The notes beneath the pieces were generated by a model. The model was not told the DNA's origin. It saw only the letters and a list, made by a program, of their open reading frames with translations, and ran no database searches. DNA of 60,000 bases from Cryptomeria japonica (lineage: Eukaryota; Streptophyta; Pinopsida; Cupressales; Cupressaceae): positions 400,412,939 through 400,472,938 of the forward strand of contig NC_081406.1 in NCBI RefSeq assembly GCF_030272615.1, read 5' to 3'. Made by a program: the position numbers and the translations under genes. Shown piece by piece: positions 24,101-35,881 of this stretch; within the stretch, counting starts at the first letter, position 1, and the number at the start of each line of letters is the position of its first letter.

Positions 24101-25771
24101 TTTCACACACACACTTATAACCTCTACCTCTGGCTACTAGGCCACCTTAGACGATGAGTCATCATGTGGGGACTCATTGTCTGTCTCTTCATTTGACCTA
24201 TTGTACTGGTGCCATTCAATCTCAAAACGCTTGTCAAAAGGAGCGTTTCCAATATTAGCTCTAGGCTGGCTCACTTTCTGATGGTACATCCAGAAATTCT
24301 CCCTCTTTTTCCTAGGCCATGAATCCAACATCATTGGTTCTAACATACTCTAGGGAATGGGCTTCATTGGATTTTACTTTTTCATGATAGAGTAGAAACT
24401 CAACCACACGAGTCATTTTAAAATAGGAAAATCATTGAGACCCACATAGAGATTTGGGTTATCCACTTGAGGGTTAGTGCACTCTACCCACAAGCTCTGT
24501 GGTTCATTATTAACTACATTCTTCCTCTTGGACAAACACCCATCTGGGTCATAACTCCACATATCGTCAATCACCACTAAGCCAAGTTGCACCAGCTTGG
24601 ATATCGGTACATTTTCGGCGATACTCCTTCGGATGAGAGTAATGGGGCCAATGGCTTTATGGTCCTCTATAATTGATGTGTCATGCTTTCCTGCCCCTAT
24701 AGCTCTTTCAATCTGCACCAATTGCCTTGAAATTTCAAGGGTGAGGGTTCTTTCGGTGACATAGGTAGGTAGGCAAAAAGGCTCTTCAGAGAAGCCATGC
24801 ACTTAGACAAAGGAAAAATTGCTACCTATAAACCAGTCACAAGGATGATGCTCATTACACATCCAATTCATTTGTATCTAAGAAAAGTGGGCAAGGGGCT
24901 CCTCGGGGTTTAAACCAAGATCTCTAAGGACCGAAGTCAAGAAATAGTCCAAAAATTGATAGGCATCTAAAGAAACCAGTAAGAGGGGTGTCAAGGCTGA
25001 TACACACATTCTATTCCCTAACTTGTCACAAGTAGCCAATCACATGAATTGGCTGAAAAACCCTTCATTTTGGTGTAAGAAAAGGTGAGCTAAGACTGAG
25101 GTGAACTTGAAATGCCAAAAATGTTGGAACTCGACTAGCTGCTTTACCATGTCTCTAGCTATAAAGATAGAGAAATCAAAATGGAATGACCCTTTCTGCT
25201 TTTGGCATTTGAACAAGAAGCCCATAATGGGAGCAGTGATCTCTCGGCCACTGTCGCAACCGCATAGCCATGCAAGAGTTGAGGAAATATCCTTGAGGTC
25301 ATCATGCCTCAAGTCACTATAAGATAGAGGGAGCCTTGGAGTTCCAACATATAGACTTTGATTCAACGCACTATGACAAAAAGAGATCATATATCTTCTA
25401 GTGCTCCAATATTCCTCCATGGTATTTTCAGAGAACACCTCCGTCGAGTCAAAAATGGGACAACACATCATGTCCCTCATAGCTTTTGGGGTTATGCCTA
25501 CTTTAAAAAAAGAGCCCTTAATTGAACAAGAAGTGGGGTCAAACCTGTTAGTACACGTGGCCACAAACTCTAGACAATGTGGGACCATGGGGACCACGAA
25601 CTAGGGAGTGTCACTATTCCAGAAACTAATTGCTATAGATTGCGGCTCCATTTTGTGTTTTATTATTGTGTTGCAAGCAGCCTCTCTAAGGTTCTTGGGT
25701 TGCTTGTGAGGTTCTGGCTCAACAACATTTTCTAGAGAATCTATCATCGCAACCATGTTGCGGTTGGCCAT
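21191..25771 (-). pseudogene. Element F long ORF: unknown N-terminus, Pro-rich linker, coiled coil (interrupted by solo LTR)
   Basis: I do not recognise the N-terminal domain. The start ATG at 25769-25771 has a favourable AAGATGG context. When the solo LTR and one target copy (1144 bp) are ignored, the frame before 24119 continues into the frame after 22974. Regions in order: about 480 residues of mixed fold with TMEEYWSTRRYMISFCHSAL and ITAPIMGFLFKCQKQKG; an acidic linker; a Pro-rich linker near 22548-22400; and a coiled coil of Gln/Glu/Lys-rich heptads at 22080-21420. Many single-base stops interrupt it, largely TAG, with few or no frameshifts. The architecture resembles the mobile-domain-plus-coiled-coil extra ORFs of some plant gypsy elements, by analogy only. 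Confidence 0.55.
22975..24113 (+). repeat. Solo LTR inside the element F ORF
   Basis: The LTR is 1139 bp, begins TGTAATACCC and ends ACACACACA, flanked by the 5-bp duplication CTTAT (22970-22974 and 24114-24118). A TATA box (CTCTATAAATTC) at about 23672-23683 gives its orientation. No internal element sequence remains, so it is a solo LTR left by recombination between two LTRs. Confidence 0.88.
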
Positions 25772-25813
25772 CTTTGATTTTTCCTTAGTCCTCTGGTACT
25801 TTGGCTTTAGGGA

Positions 25814-26953
25814 ATGGCATGGGAAGAATATGAGAGTTCTCCAAACACATCGACCCACAATCTTTCTTGGATGGAACCTGAGGGGGATTCTTCCATCTCC
25901 ATCTTCTGTAGGAGAAATTCTCCTTCTGAGGACATTGCTGCTCTTTTCGAGGCACAGGGTAGGATGTTTGCCACCTTCAAACCAGACTTCGCCTATTTGT
26001 GGGAATTGATGAGCGAAAACAAATGCGTTGAAAATTGGGAACACTAGCCTGTTACTTCAATTATCATCTGGAGCTGAACATCCACTATAAATATGTCTTT
26101 TTCAGACATTCCTTTTGCATAATATCTAGCTTCAATGACAAAGTTTCTTAGAGAAATGGATACTCCCGTCAGGCTCACTAGTAGTAAGGTGCATGTCACT
26201 TTCCCGGGGAACATTTCAGATCGAAGACTACAAAGGATGACATGGCACAAAAATCCCTTGATGATCAGTGCCATTAAATGGGTGCTCGGTGAGGCTTTTA
26301 TCAATGACGTAGATAGATATCGCGTGAACACGGATATCTATTCGCGTTTTGTAGCTTCGTTACTAGATATCGGGATGACTGGATACCTGACCTCGGAGTT
26401 GGCCAAAGCTCTCTTTTCCATGGATTATCTGGGTGGCTTGGAAGACATGGTGGTGTATCTTGTCCCTTTCAAAGGCTTGCCTCTGGCCTCAGATTTACGA
26501 CGTTTCATTACCTCTAGAGAGGAAGTGACATGGCACCCGCTTATCGACAGTTTGAAGACTATGTCGCTATCATCGCATCACTTCTAAGTGGAGTTTGCTA
26601 TAGAGTTCCTCCTCTGGGTCCATCTGATAGTTCCCATCCTGACTGGCACTGAATGGTACATTGAGTTCTAGGACTACATATTTCTGCGGATTTTGACACC
26701 GCATTTCCAACCCAATCTTGTTCTTGTATCAATAACTCAGGAGCTTGGCGACAACTTTGATCATGAGTGGTCAAGGGGTAAGACACCTAAGATGAAGCTG
26801 ATGACTCTGATTTTCAGATGGATGAGGAGGAAGACAAAGAAGATTTGTGAAATAGCACCACCTTGTCTTCAGAGAACTTTGTCTTTTTCTTCTTCTTCAA
26901 AACTAGGCCACAGGCCTCATGATATATTATATATAAAGATACCAATAATATAA
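25814..26953 (+). pseudogene. Antisense ORF beyond element A integrase
   Basis: This is a single plus-strand frame, antisense to the gypsy pol of element A and between its integrase end and F. Segments include IAALFEAQGRMFATFKPDFA, then after a few stops an open run from 26135 to 26587, then 26693-26953. I do not recognise a domain. Its position, 3' of pol and reading toward pol, matches the antisense extra ORFs known from Tat-lineage gypsy elements, and in this window the PMD ORF of element B lies in the same place. The N-terminus is unclear, with an in-frame TAG at 25808-25810. Confidence 0.5.
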
Positions 26954-27189
26954 AGATTTCTTTTTGTTTGATCAAGGAGTATCTTGTGATTCATTTTTTC
27001 CTTCGGGAGCATGAAGAAACATAATTAAATAAATAAGGCGCATAGAAGAACTATTTACATTATGTACATTAGAGAAAAGCCGCTAATGAAAAGGTTTAAG
27101 GTGGAACTCGTTGACCAGGATCCTGAGAGAATCTCCTTGCATATCTTCAAGATTAAAATAATTGAAACCTTTGCAATTTATAATGTAGA

Positions 27190-28375
27190 AGGGTCCCTCG
27201 CATAACCCATCAAATTTGGCATGCGGACCGGGCTTGGCCACCCTTTCATTTTATTTCAAGACAAGGTCGCCTTGTTTGAATTCTGGGTTAGAACTTTTCT
27301 TATTGTCAAACCACTTCTTGATGGTTTGCTGACGGTTTTGAAGAGACCAAATACTGCTTCCCTTGCCTCATCCAGTTCCCTAATTTCTGCCAACCTCACC
27401 TCCATGGGACCATTCTTTGCCACCTCGATAGACTTGAGTAATTGCAAAGCGGGGATTTTCAGAGACATGGGGAACAATGCGTCTTTACCATATAAAAGCT
27501 TATATGGAGAATTCTTTAAGACCTGCTTGGGTGTTATCTGATTGAACCATAATGTGCTCCTCAAGTGATGATGCCACTCCCTTTTGTGCTAAGAGCCAAT
27601 CCTTTTAATGAGCTTGATGAGATTCTTGTTAGTGGACTCGACCAGTCTATTTCCTTGTGAATAGAAGTTTGAGGAGATTTTTAGGTAAATACCTTTACTG
27701 AGAGCGAATTGGGTGATTTGTGAGCCTATGAATTATCACACGTTATCCGATATTATGGTCTTTGGTGGACCCTATCGACACACTAAGTCCTCCAGAATCA
27801 TTAATATCTCAGTCTATGATGAATTATTTAGGGGAACAACTTTGGACCATTTGGTGAAGAAGTCGGTCACGGTGAAGATCCACTTGTGTCCAATCAAGTT
27901 TGGAGGGTTGATCATCCCTACGAATTCGAGACCCCACTAAGAAAAGGGTTCCTCCACCATTATAGGCCTGAGTGGCATTTCTGCCTTTCTACACTTGCCA
28001 CTATAGTACTAGCATTCTTTGCACTCCCTTACTAGGGTGTGCACATCTTTAAACATAGAGGGCCGGAAATATCCGGCGCGGGTGATCTTGATGATGGTAT
28101 TGTGCTGAAAAGTGACCTCCTGATGAACCATAATGAAATTCATGTAGAATATTACTAGCTTGACTTTGGCTCACATAGCGGAGCAAGACTCCATGAAAAT
28201 TTCTTTTAAAAAGTACACCACCCACCAAGCGAAAGCCATTGTTATACAGTCTATAAAATCTCCTCTTTTTGGGAGGGAGGCCTTTAGGAAAAATCCTAGT
28301 CTTCATAAAATGTTTTCGAGTCTCTGTCCAACATGCTTCTGTTGGTTTGGAAGTGACCATTACAACTTCTTTTCT
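27190..28375 (-). pseudogene. Element A integrase (frameshifted)
   Basis: This is a gypsy integrase. The zinc-binding part shows ILHEFHYGSSGGHFS and, one frame over, CKECQYYSGKC. The core keeps the triad: D in VTDFFTKW, D in IISDN and E in NRLVESTN. The C-terminal part (YKLLYGKDALFPMSLKIP) is open at 27256-27564. One frameshift near 28.1 kb and several stops kill it. Confidence 0.85.
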
Positions 28376-29722
28376 AGCTATCTCAGCTTCTTAGGGTTTG
28401 AACTCCTGGGCTATGTAGTCACACAAACCTTTTCCATGGATCATCTTGGTGGGCCTGACATCAATGTCATAGTCTAGGATTTTGGTAATCTAGTTCGCCC
28501 TCTTCTCCGTAATGTCGCCTTCCATGATATATTCTATGACTTAAGGATGAGTGACATACAAGGTAGTCTTATTACAGACGATGAAGTGCCTAAAATTTTT
28601 AAGGCCCTTGACTACAACCAAAGCTTTCTTTTCAACAAAATTATACTTAGCCTCATATTCCTTCAGAGTCTTGGAATGAAAAGCTATGAGGTGCTCACCT
28701 CTTTTGTCTGCATCTTTCTAGGTTAGGACCACAACAATTCTATAATGTCTAGAGAAAATATACATTATAAAATCCTTAGACATATCGGGGTTGGATAGCA
28801 TGGGGCCTGAACAAATAGAATCCTTGATTTTATTGAAAGCCTCTTTATCTTTAGGAGTCCATTTAAAATGCGTTTCCTTCTTAAGCATTAGAGTGATAGG
28901 CTTCACCATCCCTGCAAAGTCTGAGATAAAGTAGCTAATGAAGTTAACCTTACCTAGGAAGGACTAGATGCCCTTTTTATTGATAGGAAGAGGAAGCTCC
29001 TTTATTGCCTTCACTCGATCAGGATCGATGGAGACTCCTTCCTTTGACACTACGTGCCCTAGTAATTTTCCTTGCGGGACCCCAAAAATACATTTCTTTG
29101 GGTTCAAAGAGATGCCAAACTCCAGGCACTTTTGGAACACTAGCTTAAGATGATAAAAATGATCCTCTTTGTGTTTTCAAAACATGGTCAAGTAATCCAA
29201 ATATACAAGGATGATTTTTTTAATGAGCTCCTTGAAGGCTAGATCCATAACTCTTTGAAAAGTTGCACTGGCATTTGACAACCCGAATGATATTTTCTGA
29301 TAAGCGAATGCTCCCCATTTGGTTATGAAGGTTGTCTTATGTTGATCTTCTGGCTTCACCAATACTTGGTTATAACTTGAGAAACCATCTAACATTGAGA
29401 ATATCTCTGACCTTGCTACCATGCTTAACAATTTTTCCATTGGTGGCAAAGGATAATGGTCATTTAGAGATGCTTGGTTTAGGTCCCGAAAATCCACACA
29501 AAGTCGAATATCCCCATTCTTTTTGCTGAATAGCACCAAATTAGATACCCATGTACTGTGCTTGATGGGGTAGACGATTTTTGATTCTATCATCTTTTTC
29601 AATTCCTGGGCCATAACGAACTCAATTTTTGGATTGATAGGTCTATGCTTCTGTCGGATCGGCTTGGCCCCATCAGTGAGCTCAATGGTGTGCTGAATGA
29701 TGTTAGGATTATACCCTTTCAA
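28376..29722 (-). pseudogene. Element A RT and first RNase H (catalytic Asp lost)
   Basis: This is a gypsy RT: KKNGDIRLCVDFRDLN, HYPLPPMEKLLSMV, TTFITKWGAFAYQ and FGLSNASATFQRVMD. The catalytic box reads VYLDYL, with TAC at 29192-29194 where the second Asp codon should be, so the polymerase would be dead even without the TGA that follows. The thumb and connection (LNPKKCIFGVPQGKLLGHVV) and the standard gypsy RNase H (HFKWTPKDKEAFNKIK, IAFHSKTLKEYEAKY) follow, with further stops. Confidence 0.9.
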
Positions 29723-30116
29723 AACTTCATATAACCATGCTAGTACACCTACATACTCATCACAAGATCAAGCCAATCTCTTTCGATCTTCTGAAGGAAC
29801 TTCCTTTTCGACCTTGAGTATTCCCCCATCTCCTACCGACATTTCGGTGTAGTCCCCTTTATGAGTCGTAAGTTTTATCTTGTCATTTTTGGCATCATCA
29901 TAGTCAAACAAATTTTCTAGGGTGATTAATCCATTTGGAAGCTTATTGGATTTCAACTAAATGATCTGATCCCCATAAGCTTCTTTTACCTTAGGTTGTA
30001 GTTGATCTGCAAAATCCCCAAATTTTTGAATGAACAAGGTGATGTGCTCATCACTTTTGAAAACTTTCCATTGGGTGTCATTATCAAGAATAGCTGGTCA
30101 AACGACCACACAAACT
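29723..30116 (-). pseudogene. Element A linker before RT
   Basis: This is a short broken stretch in the RT frame. It includes an open piece at 29768-29956 (KLPNGLITLENLFDYDDAKN) that resembles the charged linkers before RT in gypsy elements. I see no domain. Confidence 0.55.
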
Positions 30117-30538
30117 ACCTAGGGATTGGAGAGCAGATCCACAACATGATCAAATTGTGATCCAATCGTAGCCATTCGATGAACGAAAGTATTTGTCTTT
30201 TGAGGAATCCTCTGGATATTGAAAGCATCAAAGATTTCAATCAAATCCCATGTCCTATGGCAATAGGATCTCATACGGACATAATTGGTGCTAGAGATTC
30301 CTCGAACCTGGTGCACAATCAATTCAGAATCACCCAGAACTTTCAATTGCTTTATAACCATCCTCTCTACCAAGATCAAGCCTTGGATCAGTCCTTCATA
30401 TTCCTCTTCATTTTTAGAGAAATCAAACTACAGACAAAAAGACTTCAGGATCCGTTCACTCGAAGGTGAAATAAGGCAAATCCCAACCCCTGAACCTAAT
30501 TTGCATCTTGCACCGTCAAAGTGTAGGGTCTAGAGTGA
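30117..30538 (-). pseudogene. Element A second RNase H, placed before RT
   Basis: The stretch has a complete RNase H fold pattern of the type seen as a second RNase H in Tat-lineage gypsy elements. It shows HFDGARCKLGSGVGICLISP with the first Asp, KNEEEYEGLIQGLILVERM with the Glu, VLGDSELIVHQVRG with the second Asp, then FNIQRIPQKTNTFVHRMA, where His replaces the usual final Asp. It shares the RT frame and has two stops. In element B the equivalent domain lies after RT and RNase H (47500-47890), so its place here, between protease and RT, is unusual. Confidence 0.75.
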
Positions 30539-30804
30539 AAAATACCTCTTCTTTGGTCAATGGTTCTTTGGTAAGTTTTGGAATGATCTTATTTTCATAA
30601 AAAATGCAGTAAGTACCAAGACCTGTGGTATGCTAGGTTGAGTATTGATCGAAATCTATGAATTAATTGAGAAAGATCTCCTGATTTGGTGGAATATCCC
30701 CGGTTACTTATTCATCCTTGAGAAGCTCTACAGTTTCCCTTTCTTCATTGGAGATGGAGATACAAGTTGGTTCAAAATTGAGCATAGCTTGATCTGCTAC
30801 ATGT

Positions 30805-31344
30805 TCAGTGTGAAGGGGTTCTAAAAATATTTTGAGTTTGGCACCACGCTGGGTTAGAAGGATAAGGTGAGACCAATCTAAGGACACCTCCTATTTTGGC
30901 AGTGAAGTCTCGAGAAAGGAAGAGGCCAAAAATAGGTGGGATGTCAATAACCACCACTTCTTGAGGCACGGTGACACTAGGACACAAAAACAATGTCAGC
31001 GGAAGGTTTTTGATATGACCCATGGTCTGGACCTTATTCCTATCTAGCTGCATAACACCCCTATTTAAAGGCTCATATTTGATATTCAAAACCTCAGCAA
31101 TTTGCTTAGGCATGATGATGGTGCTAGCACCAGAATCTATCATAGAATTGTGCAAAAGCTTATCCCAAACTATGAGGGTCAAATGGAAAGGATTTGGTTT
31201 AGGCTTACCTTCCATTTGGGATTTAGGAGGTATGGCTTCATTTGTCAACACAGTTGGTGAGCATGATCTATCCGCGGAGGGCTGAAATCTTTCTTCGCTG
31301 ATCTGTGGAGCCTTAGTGGCATTTTCGCCTACAATTTTCCCCAC
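30805..31344 (-). pseudogene. Element A protease
   Basis: This is an aspartic protease of a gypsy element with the active site MIDSGASTIIMPK and the downstream stretch FGLFLSRDFTAKIGG. It is open for 179 codons and shares the frame of gag, while the RNase H/RT part is in another frame. Confidence 0.82.
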
Positions 31345-31431
31345 TTCAGATAAAGCTTCTTTCAGCCGATTCTTTTGCTCTGGAATACTAAGGAGATCCC
31401 ATAAAGAGACGTTGGTTGGGGCTTTCTTCAG

Positions 31432-33072
31432 CTATTCCACCCTGTCCAACACTGATGACACCGACGCCTTTCTCTCTCTTGGCTTATAAGGGATAAAATC
31501 CTTTCTCAAGTATGTGATAGAAACTACGGGTTGTTCAGGAGCTTTATCTGCAACCAATCTCCTCTGTGTGTTTATATTCTCCCTTATGAAGCACCTTTGT
31601 GAGAGGAGATTGTAATCTGATTGCACTTGAGGAGCCCCTGAGTTTGATGTGACTATGCCATTTGTGAGCACAACATCCTCGTCCTCCATCCAAGAGAATA
31701 GTGCATGGTTCAGAGCTATCTTCGCTTCTTATTGCATTGACATACTTTGCATCTGGGTAATGAGAGACACATTATCCATACTAGGGGATGTGTAAACCAA
31801 ATCATCTAGAGCCATGCCTAGGTTCGCTTGCTCTGCAATTTTTTGTTGTATATTCCCTCTTGGATAATTTCTTGGGGCGTGGGCGTTGTTACATGGAAAA
31901 CACCAAGAATTGGTATCATCCACTAGATTATTTTGTCCCACTGTCAGCTCTTTACCGGTGTTAGGATAGACGCTCGGCAAAGGATTGGGTACCAAAACTA
32001 TTTGGCCATTTGGCTGACTTGGGGAAGTTTGGTTGTTTGTATACTGGTTCTGCTGATATGCGGGTCTATTCCCTTGAAAATTTTGTTGAAAAAGGGGTCT
32101 AGCAGGTGATATTTGAGACCTTTTCAGATTGGCGATCTCATTCTAGGAATTTCTCAACAAATTTTTTATATCGCTGACCTCTGCGACCAAAGATGAGGGT
32201 GGAGGTGAATGTACTTGTTGGGGTCCAAGGTACATGTACATAGATTGAGGAGTAGATGTGATAGGCATGACCAGTTCAGGGGTCTGACTTGATAGCTCAG
32301 GAAAGGCCGTCATGAGTGGTCATGGCGCAAGCTTCTCAACATTGATCAGATTATTTTTTTCTTTGACTGCTAATTCAAACACTTGCGGGAGAGTATTGTC
32401 TCCTAGAGATTGAATCATCACTGACATATCAAAGTTGAAGGCCTTTAGATAAAAGATGAACTCCATATCCTCAGGAGAGCGGGCAGACAATGATATTCTT
32501 TTCTAGGTCATTTGGAACCTTAAATTGAATTCCGTCATTGCTTCCTAAGGGGATCTCTTTATCATAATAAATTTGTGCATCAAGGATGACCTATCAGCCT
32601 TAACAAAGAATCTCTGAAAGAAGCGGTCACCCAGCTGATCCCAATCAGCTATAGTATTTGGACCCAGGGATCTATACCAATCTAGAGCTCTCCCTTTAAA
32701 AGATGCCATGAGCAATCTCAAAGGTATATTTTGGTCAATGATACCATGGACGGTGCAGACATTGGCTATATCTTGTAGGTGTTCCCCGGGGGTCTTGTGA
32801 CATTCTCTGATGAATTTAGGGATGACCTTTATCACAATGGAGGGAATCAACCTCCACACTACATGTGGAATAGGAGGGATGAGAGGGCTTCCATTGTTCC
32901 ATCTCACAAAATTTCTAGGAGGAATCTGCACCATTATTATAGGAACGACTGCAGGGAAGATATGCAGGTTCTCGGAAAAAGAGGTTGTAGCCGAATGAAT
33001 GTAAACTAGGGGTGGATGAAGTAAAATAGGATTTAAAGTTGTTTGACTCCTGGTAATGGGTCTATGGGTCAT
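31432..33072 (-). pseudogene. Element A gag
   Basis: This is a Ty3/gypsy gag in one frame with about four stops. The capsid part is LDWYRSLGPNTIADWDQLGD. It is followed by Pro/Gln-rich sequence and a knuckle-like CFPCNNAHAPRNYPR in which Tyr replaces the last Cys. A Pro-rich tail leads to the protease. The start Met at 33070-33072 is the first in frame. Confidence 0.82.
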
Positions 33073-34227
33073 AAACTAGCTTAGAGTTATTCAAAATTTG
33101 GGTCCCACCAGGCGTGCTTGAAAAAGAACCGTTGACTCTTAATTTTACCTTAAACATGAACATCCTTATGGGAAATTCAGTGATGGGGGACCTATTGCGT
33201 GAAACTCACTGAATGACCTCTGGGTTTAAGAAGCCAACTCTTCATAAAATTGGGGGAGAAAAGGGGAAAGAGAAAAATTAAAGCAAAATGGTCTATACTA
33301 TTTAGACGATAAGCCACAACATTTTGGAAAAGCATTAACAACATATAAAACCTAGAAACATCTAGTTTTAAAGCCCATTCAACAATCTACATGCTCTAAA
33401 CCATTCAAGAGAATAATCCAACATAACACTCATTCAACATAAAATGATATTAACTATTCATTCAACAGATAACAAGTCTCAAAACATAGTTTAATCCGTG
33501 AAGTCTCACAACAAATATCATAGAAGTTATTGAACTTGAAAACAACACAAAAGTCAATATATTAAGCTTCAAATAAAACCATCACAAAGGCAATAGGCAC
33601 AATCTGATCTATCTATCATTCACCAAATTAAATCAACATAAAGGATTCTTCAAATGAGCCAAAGCCTAAAAAAATCTCTCAAAGTTTGAACCCCTCTAAG
33701 CAAGGAAAAGAAAGCATAAATAGAGCCTGCGGCTCCTAACTAACATCTTACGACATCAACAACATCTTAGCAAGTGCTCCTGACAAGAAAACCTAGTGTG
33801 GAACCCAGCAAGACACTACCCAACAAAACCACCTTCAATTTTGCTATCTCCATACCTTCCCAACAAAAAACCCATGATGCAAACCACATCCTGGTTCACG
33901 AACCACCATGGAAGACACACAACAATTTAGGGGACATCTGAAAACAAGCGTAGAAACAAAACCAAATCGGGCAGCGTGGAGACACCAAGTGTCCTTATCC
34001 TTGCACGATGAATGGTGGGGCTCAGAAACGTACGATGTTACCAAAACCTAGCCATGCGGCAACTCCTCGTTCTCCCTACTTTGAACAAAAAATGCGAGCA
34101 CCTAGAGGTAACGCTGAGACACCACCTGACTCACACACTGGGAAACAGGAAAAAGGTCGAAGGTAAAGAAAAACACTGCCACTTGATCAAAATTCCACTT
34201 GCAAGCAATCCTTGAATATTATTAACA
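33073..34227 (-). repeat. Region upstream of element A gag, candidate 5' LTR
   Basis: There is no coding sequence. A possible primer site (minus strand TGGTGGGACCC) ends at 33110. A possible LTR runs from TGCTTGAAAAAG at 33115 to ATTATTAACA at 34227, where copia-C RT coding stops abruptly. No second copy exists in the window and I see no convincing TATA box on the minus strand, so this is only a candidate. Confidence 0.3.
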
Positions 34228-35854
34228 CATACCATATCCTTTTCTTCAGTCAAAGCATATCCATCTGGCTATTTAATGTAGACTTCCTCTTCCAATATTC
34301 CATTTAGAAATGTTGACTTCACATCCATCTGATATACCTTGAATCCTCTATATGCTGCAAATGCAAGTAGAGTCCTAACTCCTTCCAATCTTGCAACTAG
34401 TGCAATTGTCTCACCATAGTGTTCACCTTCTTCTTGTCATAACCTTTGCATACCAGTCTGGCTTTATTTCTAATGACTACTCTATCTTCATTCAGTTTAT
34501 TCCTAAATACCCATTTAGTACCTATTACATTCTTGTTTTCCGGTCTGGGTACTAGTGTCCATGTATTGTTCTTCTCAATCTGGTCAAGTTATTCTTCCAT
34601 AGCCGTGATCCAGTGATCATCTCCAAAAGCTTCCTTTGTTGTTCTAGGCTCAATAGTAGAGATCATACACGAATTCTCTCTTATTCTTCTTCTGGTTAAC
34701 ACACCAACATCTTTATCTCCAATAATTTGATCAAGATTATGATTGAGTCTAACATACCTTGGAATAACATGATCACGGTCTTCAGGTTCTTCTTCTTCAC
34801 TTTCTTCATCTTCTGCAAAATCTACCTATTCAGGTTGAACTGGTGCTGCAGTATTCATTTCACCAACTTCTGGCTTCATCAGTTCTGGTTCCTAAACCAG
34901 AATGTAAGGTTCATCTCCCTCCTTCTCCTTATTGATTTCTCTTGAATCTTCAGGAAAATCATCCACTCAGATATTAGCACTTTCAATGATCTTCTTTGTC
35001 TAGTTGTTGTAACATTTGTAGGCTTTTCTCTTGGTGGAGTCACCAAGAAATATTCCTTCATCATTCTTAGCATCAAACTTACCAACATAGTCACCTCTCT
35101 TGATAAAACATCTGCTACCAAAAATCTTAAAGTAATTGACATTAGGTGATCTACTAGACCAATATTCATGAGGATTTTTATTCTTACCTCTTTTAACCAG
35201 TATCCGGTTCATTGTGTAGACAACTGCGTTGACAACTTCTCTCAAGAATGTCTTTGCTACACCTCCTTGTATTAGCATAGTCCTGATAGCTTCAACAACT
35301 GACCAATTTTTCCTCTTTGCAATACCATTCTATTGTGGTGTCCTAGGTGCAGAAAGTTCCCTCTTGATTCCATTGTCTTCATAGTATCTAGTGAATTCCT
35401 CTGAATTAAATTCACCACCTCGATCAGTTCTTAAGTACTTAAGATTTCTTCCACTTTCTTTTTCAACTAAGGCTCTAAATGCCTTAAAATTTCTAAAGGC
35501 TTCTATTTTGTCCTTCAAGAATGTGACCCACATCATTCTTGAGAAATCATCAGTAAAGAACATAAAATACCGATCACCTTGAATACTCCTAGTCCTTATT
35601 GGTCCACAAAGGTTGGTATGAACCAAATATAGCAAATATTATTCTCAGAAAGATTTGCTCTTGAAATATGAGGATGTCATCATCCCTAACTGAAATTCCT
35701 TACACAGAACATTCACCGATTTGTCCAACTGAGGCAAACCTCTTACTGATTTGGACTTACTAGCTTTTAGAATGTTATCAAAATTTACATGACAAAATCT
35801 TCTACTTTTGCAATGTTAGGAACCGGGAAGGACAACTATGTTCTACTTTTGCAA
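34228..35854 (-). pseudogene. Copia-C integrase to RT start (left part)
   Basis: This Ty1/copia polyprotein fragment begins in GAG-pre-integrase and runs through integrase into RT. Integrase shows HTNLCGPIRTRS, FFTDDFSRMMWV, LRTDRGGEFNSEEF and SAPRTPQ*NGIAKRKN. The RT start shows [20 protein letters not shown] and [11 protein letters not shown], then a frameshift, then MDVKSTFLNGILEEEVYI. The coding match ends near 34231 after EKDMVC. The upstream part of the same element is at 59492-60000, beyond copia-D. Confidence 0.88.
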
Positions 35855-35881
35855 TGTTAGGAACCAAGAAGGACAACTGAG
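35800..35881. repeat. 41-bp tandem duplication across the copia-C/copia-D junction
   Basis: Two units start at 35800 and 35841, each made of copia-C coding sequence (TTCTACTTTTGCAA) followed by the first bases of the copia-D LTR (TGTTAGGAACC). They differ at a few positions. The duplication must have arisen after copia-D inserted. Confidence 0.85.

Noticed and set aside
25601-26044. 147-codon minus-strand ORF extending upstream of the F start
   Set aside because: Upstream of 25771 it is the shadow of the plus-strand antisense ORF. The F start fits better at 25769-25771.
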